Below are positions 44,961 to 57,298 of a DNA stretch of 64,000 bases, in pieces; position 1 is the first letter of the stretch; each line of letters starts with the position of its first letter. Under the pieces are notes generated by a model. It was not told the origin of the DNA. It made no database searches and worked only from the letters and a program-made list of their open reading frames with translations. The DNA comes from Paraspadella gotoi (taxonomy: Eukaryota > Chaetognatha): assembly GCA_051294375.1 (NCBI GenBank), contig CM119270.1:99355-163354 (forward strand), given 5' to 3'. The position numbers and the translations under genes are program-made.

Positions 44961-45365
44961 GGTTTCTTATCTAAAGAGCAACTTTAACTCGGCACAAACT
45001 CACGCACGATTTTCATCCTCGTTTTCGATCCCGTCAGACTTTTGAAGCGTCGTCGTCGTCGTCGTCTTCGTCGTCGTCTTCGTCGTCGTCGTCGTCTTCT
45101 TCAGTCATCATTGACATCTTTCATTATCATCGTCATCGTTCAAATCAATTGTTTAGTTATTTGAATATTTCCAAGGTCCAAAACTTCAATGTCATCATGT
45201 CATGTCATGTCATCAACATTTGTCATAGAGTTTTCCTTCTCATCGTCTTTGTCGTTATCATCGATATTTCGGTCATGTCATTGTGGTCGTCGTCGTCTTC
45301 ATCGTCGTCGTCGTCGTCGTCGTCGTCGTCCTCTCTCTTCCATCGCGTTATCGCCGGCGCCATTC

Positions 45366-45400
<35 letters not shown>

Positions 45401-45555
45401 ATCGTCGACGTTCACGTCGTCGTTGCTAAGAGACGGACGCGCAAATCCGCGCGAGATTTTGAAGCAGAATTTTTTTGTATTTTTTTTCTTTTGTGGCTGA
45501 AAAAAGAAAAAGAAACTTTTTTAATATTTTTTTTGTTTAATTTTTACTCTTACTC

Positions 45556-45601
<46 letters not shown>

Positions 45602-46326
45602 CTCCCTCTCTCCCTCTCTCTCTCTCGTTGTCCTAAAACAACGATTAAATTAGCATTTTTGCGTCAACGCGGAAAATCATTTACATGGAAATCCTATATC
45701 TTCTGTACAAATCGCCGTGGCGTCTGCTTTTGATTACCCTGTACGGATTTATTGTAAACTTACTAGTACAAACAACCAACGGTTTTGTGCTTATTTTCTC
45801 TCGAATAATTTTTTAAACAATTTTTTGTCTTGTTGTCATCTTTGTTGTTGTCATCTTCACTTTGTTTTCTTTGTTGTTGTTTATGGTTGTCATCTTTGCC
45901 GTTGTCACTTTTGCCGTTGTCATCTTTGATGTTGTCATCTTCATTGTTTAAAACAATCAGGCGCCAATCAAATTAAAACAATCGTTTATTATGCGTCATC
46001 ATAATTAAACCAATCAAGGAACAATCAAGCAACTATCCACCAAATGTAACCAAATGTAACAAATAGAGCGGAAACGAAATACATCGGGCGATTAATTTAA
46101 GATTTAAATGTCGAAATCTTTTTGACGAGAAGCTTAACTATCGAAGGAATAAAGCATGAGTAAAGCAGGAATAAAGCAAAGTTTAAATCTCGAAGGAATA
46201 AAGCATGAGTGTCACCATTTGCTGGAACAGGGAAAAGAGAATGCATGGAAATGAAACATTTTTATCCTTGATGCTTTATTCGCTTTCAGCCTCATTATCG
46301 GTTATTATTAGTAATTATTATTATTA

Positions 46327-46414
<88 letters not shown>

Positions 46415-47473
46415 CAGCCTCATTATCGGTTGAAGCAAAGAACAATTTAATGCAGTAGAACTTTTTGTGGCAAAATTGTACAAACGATCAGAAAGTTTTT
46501 TGTTTTTTTAAGAAAATACTTTTTACCTTAACATTTTAAAACGATGATTTTATAGTATATTTAATCAATACTACTAAGCTCTATCAAAAACTTTTAAATT
46601 TCTGGTTTATGTTATGCTTTATATTTTGCGTTAATACTTTTTTGTTTTATATATTTTTTTTATAAATTCGTTTTTAATTAAATTTGTGTTAAAATAAAGT
46701 AAAAACATATTTTTATTACTTCTCTTTATGAAAAATACAAATAGTTAACAAATTAATAGTTTTTAATGGTTAACCGTTAAAATATTGCATTTTTCATCGA
46801 TTAAAATTTTGAAAATGAATCGTTTTTTTAATCCCTAAAACAGATAGAGATGTCGTGTTGTAATTGTTATTGTTATTTTCGTGGTTCTTACTGGTGTTGT
46901 TGCTGATGCTGGTGCTGTTGTTTCAGTTGTCTTTGATGTTGTTGTTTCTGTTTTAGTTGTTTTCGGTTGAAGTGATAAACACCTGATGCAAAGAGACACG
47001 AGCCGCAGAAAAAAGGATGACTGGAGTCAATGGAAAGTGGAGCGAAAGACTGGCAGATGGAACAGAAAATGGCAATGGGGTGAATGTATGGCATTCAGAA
47101 GATAAAATAGCAATGTAGCCAATGACCCGCGACAAAGATGCATTCACGTTGGTGGTCAGAAAGGAATATTGTGGTTAAGGGCAAGGTTGGTTTTTGTTAA
47201 AGGCAAAGATCATTGTGGTTAAGGGCAAAGATAACTGTGGTTAAGAGCAAAGCGCATTGTGGTTCAGGGCAAAGATAACTGTGGTTAAGCTTAGGAAAGT
47301 GAAGGATTAAATTGTAAATGATGGGGAACATTGTAACTTGAATTAAAAATTACAATAACTTCATTTTACATTTTAGGTACCAACCCAAACATAAACTAAC
47401 TTGAATAATAGTTAAAGGAAGGAGAAGAGACAATTGTAAAGAAAAACTGGAAATGGCATAAGAAAGATGAGGT

Positions 47474-47507
<34 letters not shown>

Positions 47508-47532
47508 NNNNNNNNNNNNNNNNNNNNNNNNN

Positions 47533-48514
47533 TCTCTCTTCTCTTCTCTCTTTCTTCTCTCTTCTCTCTCTCTTCTCTCTCCTCCTCTCTCTATCTCTCA
47601 TTCCTCCTTCTCTCTCTCTGCCCATCCTCATCTCAATTTAATACATCTTCCATTCCATTTTCGACAATTTCTGCTTCTCTTATTATTTCTTTCTCTCATT
47701 TTTACGTCAAAACCATTTTGTCCAGGTTGTTACCTTTCTGTGTTGTAGCGTCTCCTCGTCTCGGTCGTCGTCTCTTTAATATCTCTACGGGTCGTAATAG
47801 GTCCGATGAAATCACACCTTTAATGTTTTTTTTCTTAATTCAGGTTTAATAGTGAAGCTTTTGGAGAGAATCTTCAGAATTATCGTCGTCGTTTTGTGGT
47901 CGTGTCATCGCATCGTCATTTCAATCATCCGGTCTTTTTCTGTCGTCTCCGTAGCGTCTCTCGCGTCAATTATCATCGCCGTTCGTTTTGTTTGTATTCG
48001 TAGTAAACTCTTGTTCATTCTTACGATTTCTCTCCATTTGGTTTAAACGACGATGAACGTAACAGTTTTAACACGAAAAAGAACAAAAAAAATAGGTAAA
48101 CTTCTTAATATTATCGAGACTTTGTTCTAAAAATGGAAAAAAAGATATTATAGCCACTTAGTTGGATTAAAGCAAATAAATGTATTGTTAAGGTTATTAT
48201 CTTATAAGGAAAACATCTCCCCGACTACCCATACAATAGTGAATCCAGTTTTAATATTATTGAACGGAGACGCAATATCCTTAACGATTTAAATAATACA
48301 AAAACGTTAACATTTTTTTTCTTCATTTTAATTAAATGAGTTTTTATTTTTCTTTCTTACTTCAATTTAATTTTAAGTTTAAAATATTGACATTTGTTTT
48401 TTATTTCTTTTACCGATCTGCTTTACACAGTCTCTCTTTAATTTAATAAACATTAATTAATTAATGACTATAAATTAATTAACTTGGAAATTGGGATTAA
48501 TTACCCTAAGGACC

Positions 48515-48546
<32 letters not shown>

Positions 48547-48557
48547 TCCTCTCTCTA

Positions 48558-48591
<34 letters not shown>

Positions 48592-51500
48592 CTTCTCTCT
48601 GGTCTCTCTTTTTTCAATCTTTTTGTATAAAATAAAAAATATTTAGATAAAAAAATATTTAGAAATCAATTTCTCACAATCAGATAAGAACGAAGGACGG
48701 ACGCGACACGACATGAACCGACGACAGACACACAACACGGAAAAAAAGGCAAGTTCTTTCCTTTCTTTATTTTTTTTATTTAGTATAGGTAAATAATTTA
48801 TAATGACTGTTTATGAAACAAACTTAATCTCGACAGACGAGAGCTGTCAACAATCTTTAACATCAAACAAAAAAAGGACAACACGGACAGACGACTACGG
48901 CGGAATGACCGACTACAGAAAGACGACGACGACGGACGACGACGACTTATAGTTTAGAACCTGACTTTCCGTTTAAGTCAAGAACAACCGATCATCAGAA
49001 TGGATGATATTATGGATGATATTGATGATGATGAATGGAATGGATGGATGGATGGATGGATGGAGATGGATGAGATAATTGGTTACGATGATTTATGAGT
49101 TATGATAGATGATGGATGGATGAAGGATGGAAGGATGATATGGTTATGATGATGATGGATAATGATGTTGTTATAAATGATGAATGATGGAATTGATGAT
49201 GATGATGAGATGAATGGATGGATGATGGTGATGATGGGATATGAATGGGATGATGATAGGGTAAAAGGAAAGAAAAACAAAAAACAAAAATCAATGAAAT
49301 GATCGACGAAAAAAGTAGTCAGACATCATGCATATCGATGAAGCAACATAAAGAATCATCATAGATGATGAAGACCTTAACCACACACCTGGTCCAAAGT
49401 CAGCAAGATAGTTTATTTATTAATAATGATGATTTTATATTGTACTGTACCACGAATACACTTATTAGATATGAACTTTCTCTAGATACTTAAAAATATT
49501 AAACTCTTTAACAAATAAATCAACTAAATCAATATGTCCGGTCAGACTAGATTGCTGAGCGTGCCTCATAATACTCGGCGATCTCGAACTCCTAGGACTA
49601 CAAATAGCGTGTTGTTAAACGCAACCTGTTAATAAGTGATACAAATGCAGCAACTATTCACTGAATAGATGGCACCAGGTTATCTCAACATATATTTTAT
49701 GTATTTCGGTTATTCCTTTTATTTTGGTCTTCTCTTCAGTGGGATTGGTGCTGGGCCTTGGTGGCAGAAAGGCAACTGGAATATTCTATATGGGCTTTGG
49801 ATTATTTTATTAAGGTCTGTTTTATAATTACCCAAAAATTGGGTTTAGAGACGTTTTATTAAATAAAACAATTTAATTAACTGATTGTGCGACGTCAGGG
49901 ACGTCAGCGTCAACGTCTCCGTTTCATCAACGCCATCCTATTCAGCTGACGCTCGTGCGCCCGCCACAGGTATCTAATTTCAATGAGCGCAAAAAGCGAT
50001 CGAGTCAAATTATTTGTCAAATGGCCCAACCTGCAAGAAATTGAGCGCGTGACTCAATGCTAATGTCTTTTAATCAGTCGCCATGTCATGAGCAGGGTCA
50101 GCCAATGAGATGCAATGCAATGCAAGGATGACTTCATTCTCGTCACCAAAGGACGACTCCGTAACCAATCTTAGCTTTGCTGAATGTTAACAAGCAGACT
50201 CTAACATCTATGATTGATTAAAAAAATTTTGACAAATAAATTGGTTCCAGTTAAAATTTCTCTTTTAATAATTTTAAAGTGATGTGTTTTTCATACGTTT
50301 CTTAGTCGAAAACTTTAACATTTTTGGAAATAATGAGCAGTACATCACGAATGACAGTGACGCAATGACAGTGCACGCAAATGCGGTGCAGACACTTCAA
50401 CCCAAAAATCCTTTCTTGGTAAATAGCGGTAGAAAAAAAAATACTCATGAAATTTGTAAAGGAAAATGAGCAAGGCCTAGAATTATTTTGAATGCTCGGA
50501 CAGTTGTTAACTTAATTTCAAAACATCTTTTTTCTCTCAGAAACTAAAAAAGATCTCGAACTTTTTTGTCGAGTTTTTTGATAAAATGGAAAGAAAAATG
50601 AATAATGAATCTTAATTTTAGAAAGATGTTTCGTTTTCCATTTGACCGACGTCAATTTAAAAACGTGTTTTTTTCATGAGAGAGAGAAAAACGTTAAATA
50701 ATTTCCAGTAGTAAAAGAGAGAGAGAGAAGACACAACCTGTACAATTTTTTTCCCCAACCGGTAGTGTAAGGAATTGAGAAAATTCTGGACGAAAAATTA
50801 TGATGCAAAATTTCTATTTGATTTTGAAGTTTTCCTATTTTTTAAATTTTTAATTTTCCCATCTCTGATCTTCGTTTTTTCATTTTATCTTTTAATTAGC
50901 GGCTTTTTTTTAAGTTTTACGGTTGACAAAACAGACGAAAAAACATTGACAAACAGACAACCACATCTCTTCATTTCTTATTTCTTTTATCTTCACTTTT
51001 CCATTCTTTTTGTTTTTTCTTTTTCTTTACTTTTCTTTTCTTTTCTTTTCTTTTCTTTTCTTTCTTTTCTTTTCTTTTTCTTTTCTTTCTTTTCTTTTCT
51101 TTTCTAATTCTATTTCTATTCTATTCCATTTCCGAAACTTTATGTTCCAATCACATTATTTGCTCAATTTAAACTCTTAACTTCCCGCTCAGTTAGAGAT
51201 CGAGGTCGAGTCCCATAACAGATCTGGGTTCGAGTCTCATCCAGATCTGGGTTCGAGTCCTTTCAGATCTGGGTTCGAGTTCCATCCAGATCTGGGTTTT
51301 CAAGTCCCATCCCAGCTGGGGTTTTAATTCCCATCGCAGCATTTGGGTTTCGAGTCCCATCCAGATCTGGGTTCGAGTTCGATGCCAGGACATCTGGGTT
51401 TAAATCCCATCTAGATCTTGCTTCGAGTCCCATCCAGAACTGGAGTTCGAGTCCTATCCTATCTAAGGTTTCTTATCTAAAAGAGCAACTTTAACTCGGC

Positions 51501-52995
51501 AACAAACTCACGCACGATTCATCCTCGTTTTCGATCCCGTCAGACCTTTTGGAGCCGTCGTCGTCGTCGATCTTCGGTCGTCGTCTTCGTGTCCGTCGTG
51601 TCTTCTTTCAGTCATCATTGGGAACATCCTTTTCATTACATTACGGTCCATCGTTCAGACTAAATTGGTTTAGTTATTTGAATATTTCCAAGGTCCAAAC
51701 CTCAATGTCATCATGTCATGTCAATTTCATCAACATTGTGTCATAGAGTTTTCCTTCCTCATCGTCTTGATCGTTACATGATATTTCGGTCATGTCATTG
51801 TGGTCGGTCGTGTCGTCTCATCAGTCGGTCGTCGTCGTCGGTCGTCGTCGTCCTCTCTCTTTCCATCGCGTTTATCCGCCGGGCCATTCTCCTCGTCCGT
51901 CGTCATCGTCGGTCGTCATCGTCGACGTTCAAGTCGTCGTTGCTAAGAGACGGACGCGGCAAATGCCCCACGCGCGCAAGAATTTTGAGCAGAATTTTTT
52001 TGTATTTTTGTTTCTTTTGTGCTGAAAAAGAAAAAGAACTTTTTTTAATATTTTTTTTGTTTAAATTTGTTAGTCTTATCTTTTATCCTCTCTGCTCCCT
52101 CTCTCTCTCCCATCAGGCTTGTTCTTCGTTCTCCTCTCTCTTTTCTCTCTTCTCTCTCTCTCTCTCTCTCATCCATTTCTCCCTCTCGTCTCCTCTCGCT
52201 CTCCTCCTGTTGTCCTAAAACAAACGAACCTTAAATTCCAGCATTTTTCGGCGTCACGCGGAAAATCATGTTACTGAGAAAATCTACTATTATACTTCCT
52301 GTAGCAAATGCGCCGTGGCGTCTTGCTTTTGGGATTACCCTTATCAGCGTGTTTATGTGATAAACTTGAAGCTGAGTCACAATGTTAAAGCAGACCAAAG
52401 GTTTATGTGGCGTTTTTCTCTCCGAGATAGATTTTTTAAACAATTTTTGTTTGTGTTGTCATCTTTGTTGTTGTCATCTTTCACTTTGTTTCTTTGTTCG
52501 TTGTTTATGGTTGTTCATCTTTGCCTGTTGTCACTTTTGCCCGTTAGTCATCTTTTGCATGTTGCGATCTTCATGTTAAAACAATCAGAGCGCAATCAAA
52601 TTAAAAATCGTTTATTATCGTCATCATAATTAAACGCAATCAAGAAACAATCAAGCAACTCTCCACCAATGTAACGCAAATGTTAACAAATAGAGCGGAA
52701 ACGAAATACATCGGGCGATTAATTTAAGAATTTAAATGTCGAAATCTTTTTGACGAGAAGCTAACTATCGAAGGAATAAAGCATGAGTAAAGCAGGAATT
52801 AAAGCAAAGTTTAAATCTCGAAAGAAATTAAAGCATGAGTGTCACCATGTTGCCATGGAACAGGGAAAAGAGAATGCATGGAAAATGAAACATTTTAATC
52901 CTGATGCCCTTTATTCGCTTTCCAGCCTGCATTATCGGTTATTATGTAGTAATTATTATTATTATCATCATTATTATATTATATTATATTATTAA

Positions 52996-53048
<53 letters not shown>

Positions 53049-54150
53049 TATTATGTATCAGCCTGCATTATCGTTGAAGAAGAATCAATTTAATGCAGTA
53101 GAAACTTTTTGTGGCAAAATTGTCAAACGATTCAGAAAGTTTTTTGTTTTTTTAAGAAAATACTTTTTACCTTAACATTTTAAAACGATGATTTTATAGT
53201 ATATTTAATCAATACTACTAAGCTCTTATCAAACTTTTAAATTTCTGGTTTATGTTATGCTTTATATTTTGCGTTAATACTTTTTGGTTTTATATATTTT
53301 TTTTTTATAAATATCGTTTTTAATTAATTTGTGTTAAACCTAAAAGTAAAACACATATTTTATTAACTTGCTCTTATGAAAATACAAATAGTTAACAAAT
53401 TAATAGATTTTAATGGTTACGTTGAAAAAATTGCATTTTTCATGCGGATTAAAATTTTGAAATAATCGTTTTTTTAATCCTAAAGACAGATAGAGATGGT
53501 CGTGTTGTAATTGGTTATTGTTATTTTCCGTGTTCTTACTGGTGTTGTTGCTGACTGCTGGTGCTGTTGTTTCAGTTTGTCTTTGATGTTTGTTGTTTCC
53601 TGTTTTTAGTTGTTTCGGTTGAAGTGATAAAACACCTGACGCAAAGAGAACACCGAGCGCAGAAAAAAGGATGACATGGAGTCAATGGAAAGTGGAGCGA
53701 AAGACGGCAGAGGACCAGAAGAATGGCAATGGGGTGAAAGTATGTGCATTCAGAAGAATAAACAATAGACAAATGAGCCATGGACCGACGCGACAACAGA
53801 GTGCATTCACGTGGTGCAGAAAGGAATATTGTGGTAAGGGCAAGGTTGGTTGTTTGTTGAAAGAGCAAAAGATCATTCGTGGTTAAGTATAAGGCAAGAT
53901 AACTGTGGTTAAGAGCAAAGCCCATTGTGGTTCAGGGCAAAGATAACTGTGGTTTAAGCCTTAGGAAAGTGAACGGATTAAATTGTAAATGATGGGTGAA
54001 CATTGGATAAACTTGAATTAAAAATTACAATAACTCATTTTTACATTTTGGTACGCGAACGCAACATAAACTAACTTGAATAATAGTTAAAGGAAGGAGA
54101 AGAGACATTGTAAAGAAAACTGGAAATGGCGATAAGAAAGATAGGTGTTA
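47533..54150. repeat. Copy 2 of the 6.7 kb block, indel-ridden
   Basis: The same order of landmarks as copy 1, ending in the identical ttgaataatagttaaaggaa, then ggaggagaagaga and a (GA)n tract. Differences are mainly single-base insertions and deletions every 10-20 bases, and triplet arrays are scrambled. The family B SINE is missing. It begins exactly at the gap 47508-47532. Most likely the same locus from unpolished long reads. Confidence 0.85.
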
Positions 54151-54199
<49 letters not shown>

Positions 54200-54469
54200 G
54201 AGAAAGAGAGAGAGAGAAAGAAAAAGAGAGAGAGAGAGTGAAAATAAAGAAAGAAAAGATAGAGAAAGAAAGAAGAAAGAAAAAACCAAAGAAACAAACA
54301 AAGAAAAAAAGAAAAGAAACAAACAAACAAAGAAACAATACAAAAGAAAAACAAACAAACAAAAAAACAACAACGAAACAAGAAAGGAAGAGAGAGAGTA
54401 GAGAGAGGAGGAAGAGAGAGAGAGGAGAGGAGGAGAGAGAGAGGAAGAGAAAGGAACACCAGAGAGAGT

Positions 54470-54525
<56 letters not shown>
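54150..54525 (+). repeat. (GA)n, (AAAC)n and GA-rich tract
   Basis: (GA)n at 54158-54197, GAAA-rich DNA, (AAAC)n near 54318-54370, then (GA)n to 54522. This tract marks where the duplicated 6.7 kb block rejoins unique sequence. Confidence 0.85.
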
Positions 54526-54526
<1 letters not shown>

Positions 54527-54609
54527 TGCCATAAATTTCCAAGCTCCTCTCGTCCCGCCTTGGAGAAAGCCGCGCGACCGAAAACGACCGGAAGTGGGCG
54601 TTGATGGAT

Positions 54610-55440
54610 GAACGTCGTCGTCGTCGTCGTCGTCGTCTCGTAGTAATAGTGGTTGTCGTCGTCGTCGTCGTTGTTGTTGTCGTTTTAATAGTAATAGTTG
54701 TCATCATCGTTGTCATCATTCAAGTTACAATAGACATCGTTGTCATTATTTTTGTCATCCTCGCTGTCGCTGTCGTAATAGTCCTAATTGTCGTCAAAGT
54801 CATTCTCTTTGTTTTAATACTAATAGTTGTCATCATAGTCGTCATCGTTGTTGTCGCTATCTTCGGCATCGTCATCATTTTTCGTCGCTGTCATTATTTT
54901 TATCGTCGTCGTCGTCGTCGTCGTCGTTGTTATCTCCGCCATTTTCAGTTAACCTTTTCGTTTTTCTTTTTCTCTCGCGAATTTCTTATCCTTGTTGTTG
55001 TTGTTGCTGTTGTTGTTGTTGTTTTTGGCGTAAATCTTTGTTTTTATTCATTTTCCATTTTCCTAATTTTAATACTATTAATCGAAATGATTTAAGATTT
55101 ATAATTATTATTTTTCTTTTCGAGTTATGTTCAATGTGTTATTTACAATGTTATTTACAATGTCATTCTTGCATCTGTCATTGAGAACATATATTTTCAG
55201 GGTTGTCGTCGTCTTCTTAATTTCTTCGTCTTCATCGTCGTCGTTGTCGTCTTCATCGTCGTGGTTGTCGTCTTCATCGTCGTCGTCTTCATCGTCGTCG
55301 TTGTCGTCTTCATCGTCGTCCTCATCGTCGTCGTCCTCGTCGTCGTCAAGAGTTTCACTCATTCGTCCTCATTTAGGTTTTCGTTGTTGTTGTTGTTGTT
55401 GTTGTTTTAGTAATTGTAGTAATTTTTTTAAAAATAATTT
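54610..55440 (+). repeat. Degenerate (GTC)n/(GTT)n region
   Basis: GTC, GTT, ATC and ATA triplets dominate 54610-54950 and a purer TCGTCGTC(T)TCA block lies at 55205-55345. The open frame of poly-Val/Ile in the first block is a product of the triplet repeat. TGTTGT repeats follow at 54990-55025 and 55382-55405. Confidence 0.8.
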
Positions 55441-55647
55441 TTTTTTAGATTATTAGCCTTTTTCAGGCAAATCCTATGTCAATGTAATAAACCCCAAAAC
55501 TATTTCGAGGCCATTTCACTGTTAAACACTTTTGCACACTGTAACACGCTTTTACACTATTTTGCACATTTACACATCAAACCTTTGGAAAATAAACTTT
55601 TTGTCTCTCGGACGATATGGACCAGTTTTTATCTTGTATCTTTGTTT

Positions 55648-55703
55648 TGACCCATTGTGACCTTGCGTGACCTCGGATGACCTCGAATGACCTCTAATGA
55701 CCT
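55648..55703 (-). promoter_or_regulatory. Six nuclear-receptor half-sites as DR4 repeats, 10-bp period
   Basis: TGACCC at 55648 and TGACCT at 55658, 55668, 55678, 55688 and 55698 are each separated by exactly four bases. On the minus strand these are AGGTCA direct repeats with 4-base spacing, the geometry bound by thyroid-receptor or LXR-type heterodimers in vertebrates. It may simply be a 10-bp minisatellite; a second 10-bp array (gagacctgac, 56372-56453) lies 670 bases away. Confidence 0.5.
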
Positions 55704-55724
55704 TTCTAACCCAATATACCGCTC

Positions 55725-56040
55725 TTTCTGCCACTCTCGACCACTCTCAACCACTCTCCATCCACTCGAAACCAGTGGCCACCCGTCGTGAACCAAACTC
55801 GAGAATCGAATCTTCGAATCGACTCCATTCCACTTAACTGCCTCGTTAACGCGGCGAGGTGCCAGTTGAGACCACTATGCCGAAAAGGAGAAAGCCTACG
55901 ATCACTGTGCCGTGCTGAAATGGATGATATCTCTCTGCTATGCAGGACTGTATTAATTACTGTGCCGCCGACAATCACTAATTGTGATTCACTATGCGGC
56001 ACGGGGCTGCCTTAAAGGACTGAGCCACTTGGGCTATGAT
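55725..56040 (-). repeat. Possible tRNA-related repeat with CACTRTGCCG motifs
   Basis: The minus strand reads agcccaagtggctcagtcct at one end, which looks like a tRNA 5' half, and GATTCGAAGATTC / GATTCTCGAG near the other. A motif like CACTATGCCG or CACTGTGCCG recurs four times (55873, 55903, 55963, 55990). It is GC-richer than its surroundings. Family unknown; a plain low-copy sequence is not excluded. Confidence 0.3.
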
Positions 56041-56069
56041 GACTGAAGAACGTTTACGTAGAGTAAGGT

Positions 56070-56255
56070 CTCCCTCCTCTTCCTTCTCCTCCTTCTTCTC
56101 TTCTTCCTTCTCCTCATTCTTCTCCTCTTCCTTCTCCTGCTCCTCTTTCTTCTCCTTCTTCTTGTCCTTTTCCTTATCCTCCTCCTCTTTCTTCTCCTCC
56201 TTCTCCTCTTCCTCTTCCTCCTCCTCCTCTTCCTCATCCTTCTCCTCCCTTGCCT
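56070..56255 (+). repeat. (CTT/CTC)n polypyrimidine tract
   Basis: Pure pyrimidine triplets (tcctcc, ttcttc). Serine-rich and arginine-rich frames on the two strands are artefacts. Confidence 0.85.
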
Positions 56256-56371
56256 CGATTAACCATTAATTATTGTTCACCCTCTTTTAATTATCTATAA
56301 TTTTTAAATTTAATTTTGCAACAACCTTTTCCTTCAATTAGTTTAGCTTCGTTTCAAGTTTATAGTATTAT

Positions 56372-56453
56372 AGACCTGACGAGACCTGATGAGACCTGAC
56401 AAGACCTGACGAGGCATGACAAGACCTGACGAGACCTGACGAGACCTGACGGG
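56372..56453 (+). repeat. 10-bp minisatellite (gagacctgac)n
   Basis: Eight units with few substitutions. It shares the 10-bp period of the nearby TGACCT array but a different core. Confidence 0.8.
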
Positions 56454-56542
56454 AGTGAATCCTCACGAGGAATCCAAATGGCGATTATACCTTTTCGCTC
56501 CAATTATTGACCACTGTTACATCTCTCTCTCTTTCTATCTCA

Positions 56543-56588
<46 letters not shown>

Positions 56589-56781
56589 ATCATGAGGCGC
56601 TTGCATTGTCGCCTTGACTTTGTTATGAATTTTTCCCCTTTAGACCCGCGATGAAAGAGAGAATCGTCCTCTCTTCTCTCTCTCCTCTGCTCAGTCTCTC
56701 TCCTCATCCTGGCCTCTCCTCGCCTCTCAGGTCGATGGAGGTGGAGCCGTCCTTTGTTCGTTTATCTTTCCTCTGCGGTTT

Positions 56782-57298
56782 TAAGCGAAGAAGAAGCGAC
56801 GCAAGTTGGGGAACAAGCGACGCAAGTTGTGGAAGAAGCAACGCAAGTTGTGGAAGAAGCAACGCAAGTTGTGGAAGAAGCAACGCAAGTTGTGGAAGAA
56901 GCGACACAAGTTGTTGAAGAAGCAACGCAAGTTGTGGAAGAAGCGACCCAAGTTGTAAAAGAAACGACGGAAGTTGTGGAAGAAGCAATGCAAGTTGTGG
57001 AGGAAGCGACCCAAGTTGTGGAAGAAACGACGCAAGTTGTGAAAGAAGCGACGCAAGTTGTGGAAAAGGTGACGCAAGTTGTGGCCGAAGCGACGCAAGT
57101 TGTGGAAGAAGCGAAGCAAGTTGTGGAAGAAGCGACGCAAGTTGTGGAGAAAGCGATGCAAGTTGTGGAAGAAGCAACGCAAGTTGTGAAAGAAGCGACC
57201 CAAGTTGTGGAAGAAACGACGCAAGTTGTGGAAGAAGCGACGCAAGTTGTGGAAAAGTCGACGCAAGTTGTGGAAGAAGCGACGCAAGTTGTGGGAAC
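56782..57298 (+). repeat. 21-bp minisatellite encoding an ATQVVEE heptad
   Basis: The unit gcgacgcaagttgtggaaga, then a, is repeated about 24 times. In the plus frame 56754-57359 it reads ATQVVEE with variants VVKETTE, VVEEAMQ and VVEKVTQ, then a basic tail MKMKNKEKGKVKKRKKK and a stop. Other frames are also open because 21 is a multiple of three. No ATG opens this frame and no splice context is established, so coding is unproved. Confidence 0.6.

Larger units (their letters stand above)
40770..47507. repeat. Copy 1 of a 6.7 kb duplicated non-coding block
   Basis: It runs from a (CT)n tract through (GTC)n and (GAC)n arrays, an (ATG)n array with a 16-N gap (42517-42532), the family B SINE, a CRE-like GC-richer patch (43436-43530), a B-box minisatellite, (CTTTT)n, more (GTC)n, a 15-bp gttgtcatctttg repeat (45830-45950), (ATT)n (46311-46413) and a 20-bp gtggttaagggcaaaga repeat (47168-47290), and ends in (GA)n at a 25-N gap. 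I see no conserved protein; open frames are repeat-driven. Confidence 0.85.

Noticed and set aside
45149-45733. 194-residue plus-strand frame in the duplicated block
   Set aside because: Crosses (GTC)n and (CT)n tracts, is not kept intact in the second copy, and has no recognisable domain.
46888-47147. Minus-strand frames of 64-68 residues, partly similar in both copies of the block
   Set aside because: Short, Gln/His repeat at one end, no motif, and the second copy differs by frameshifts.
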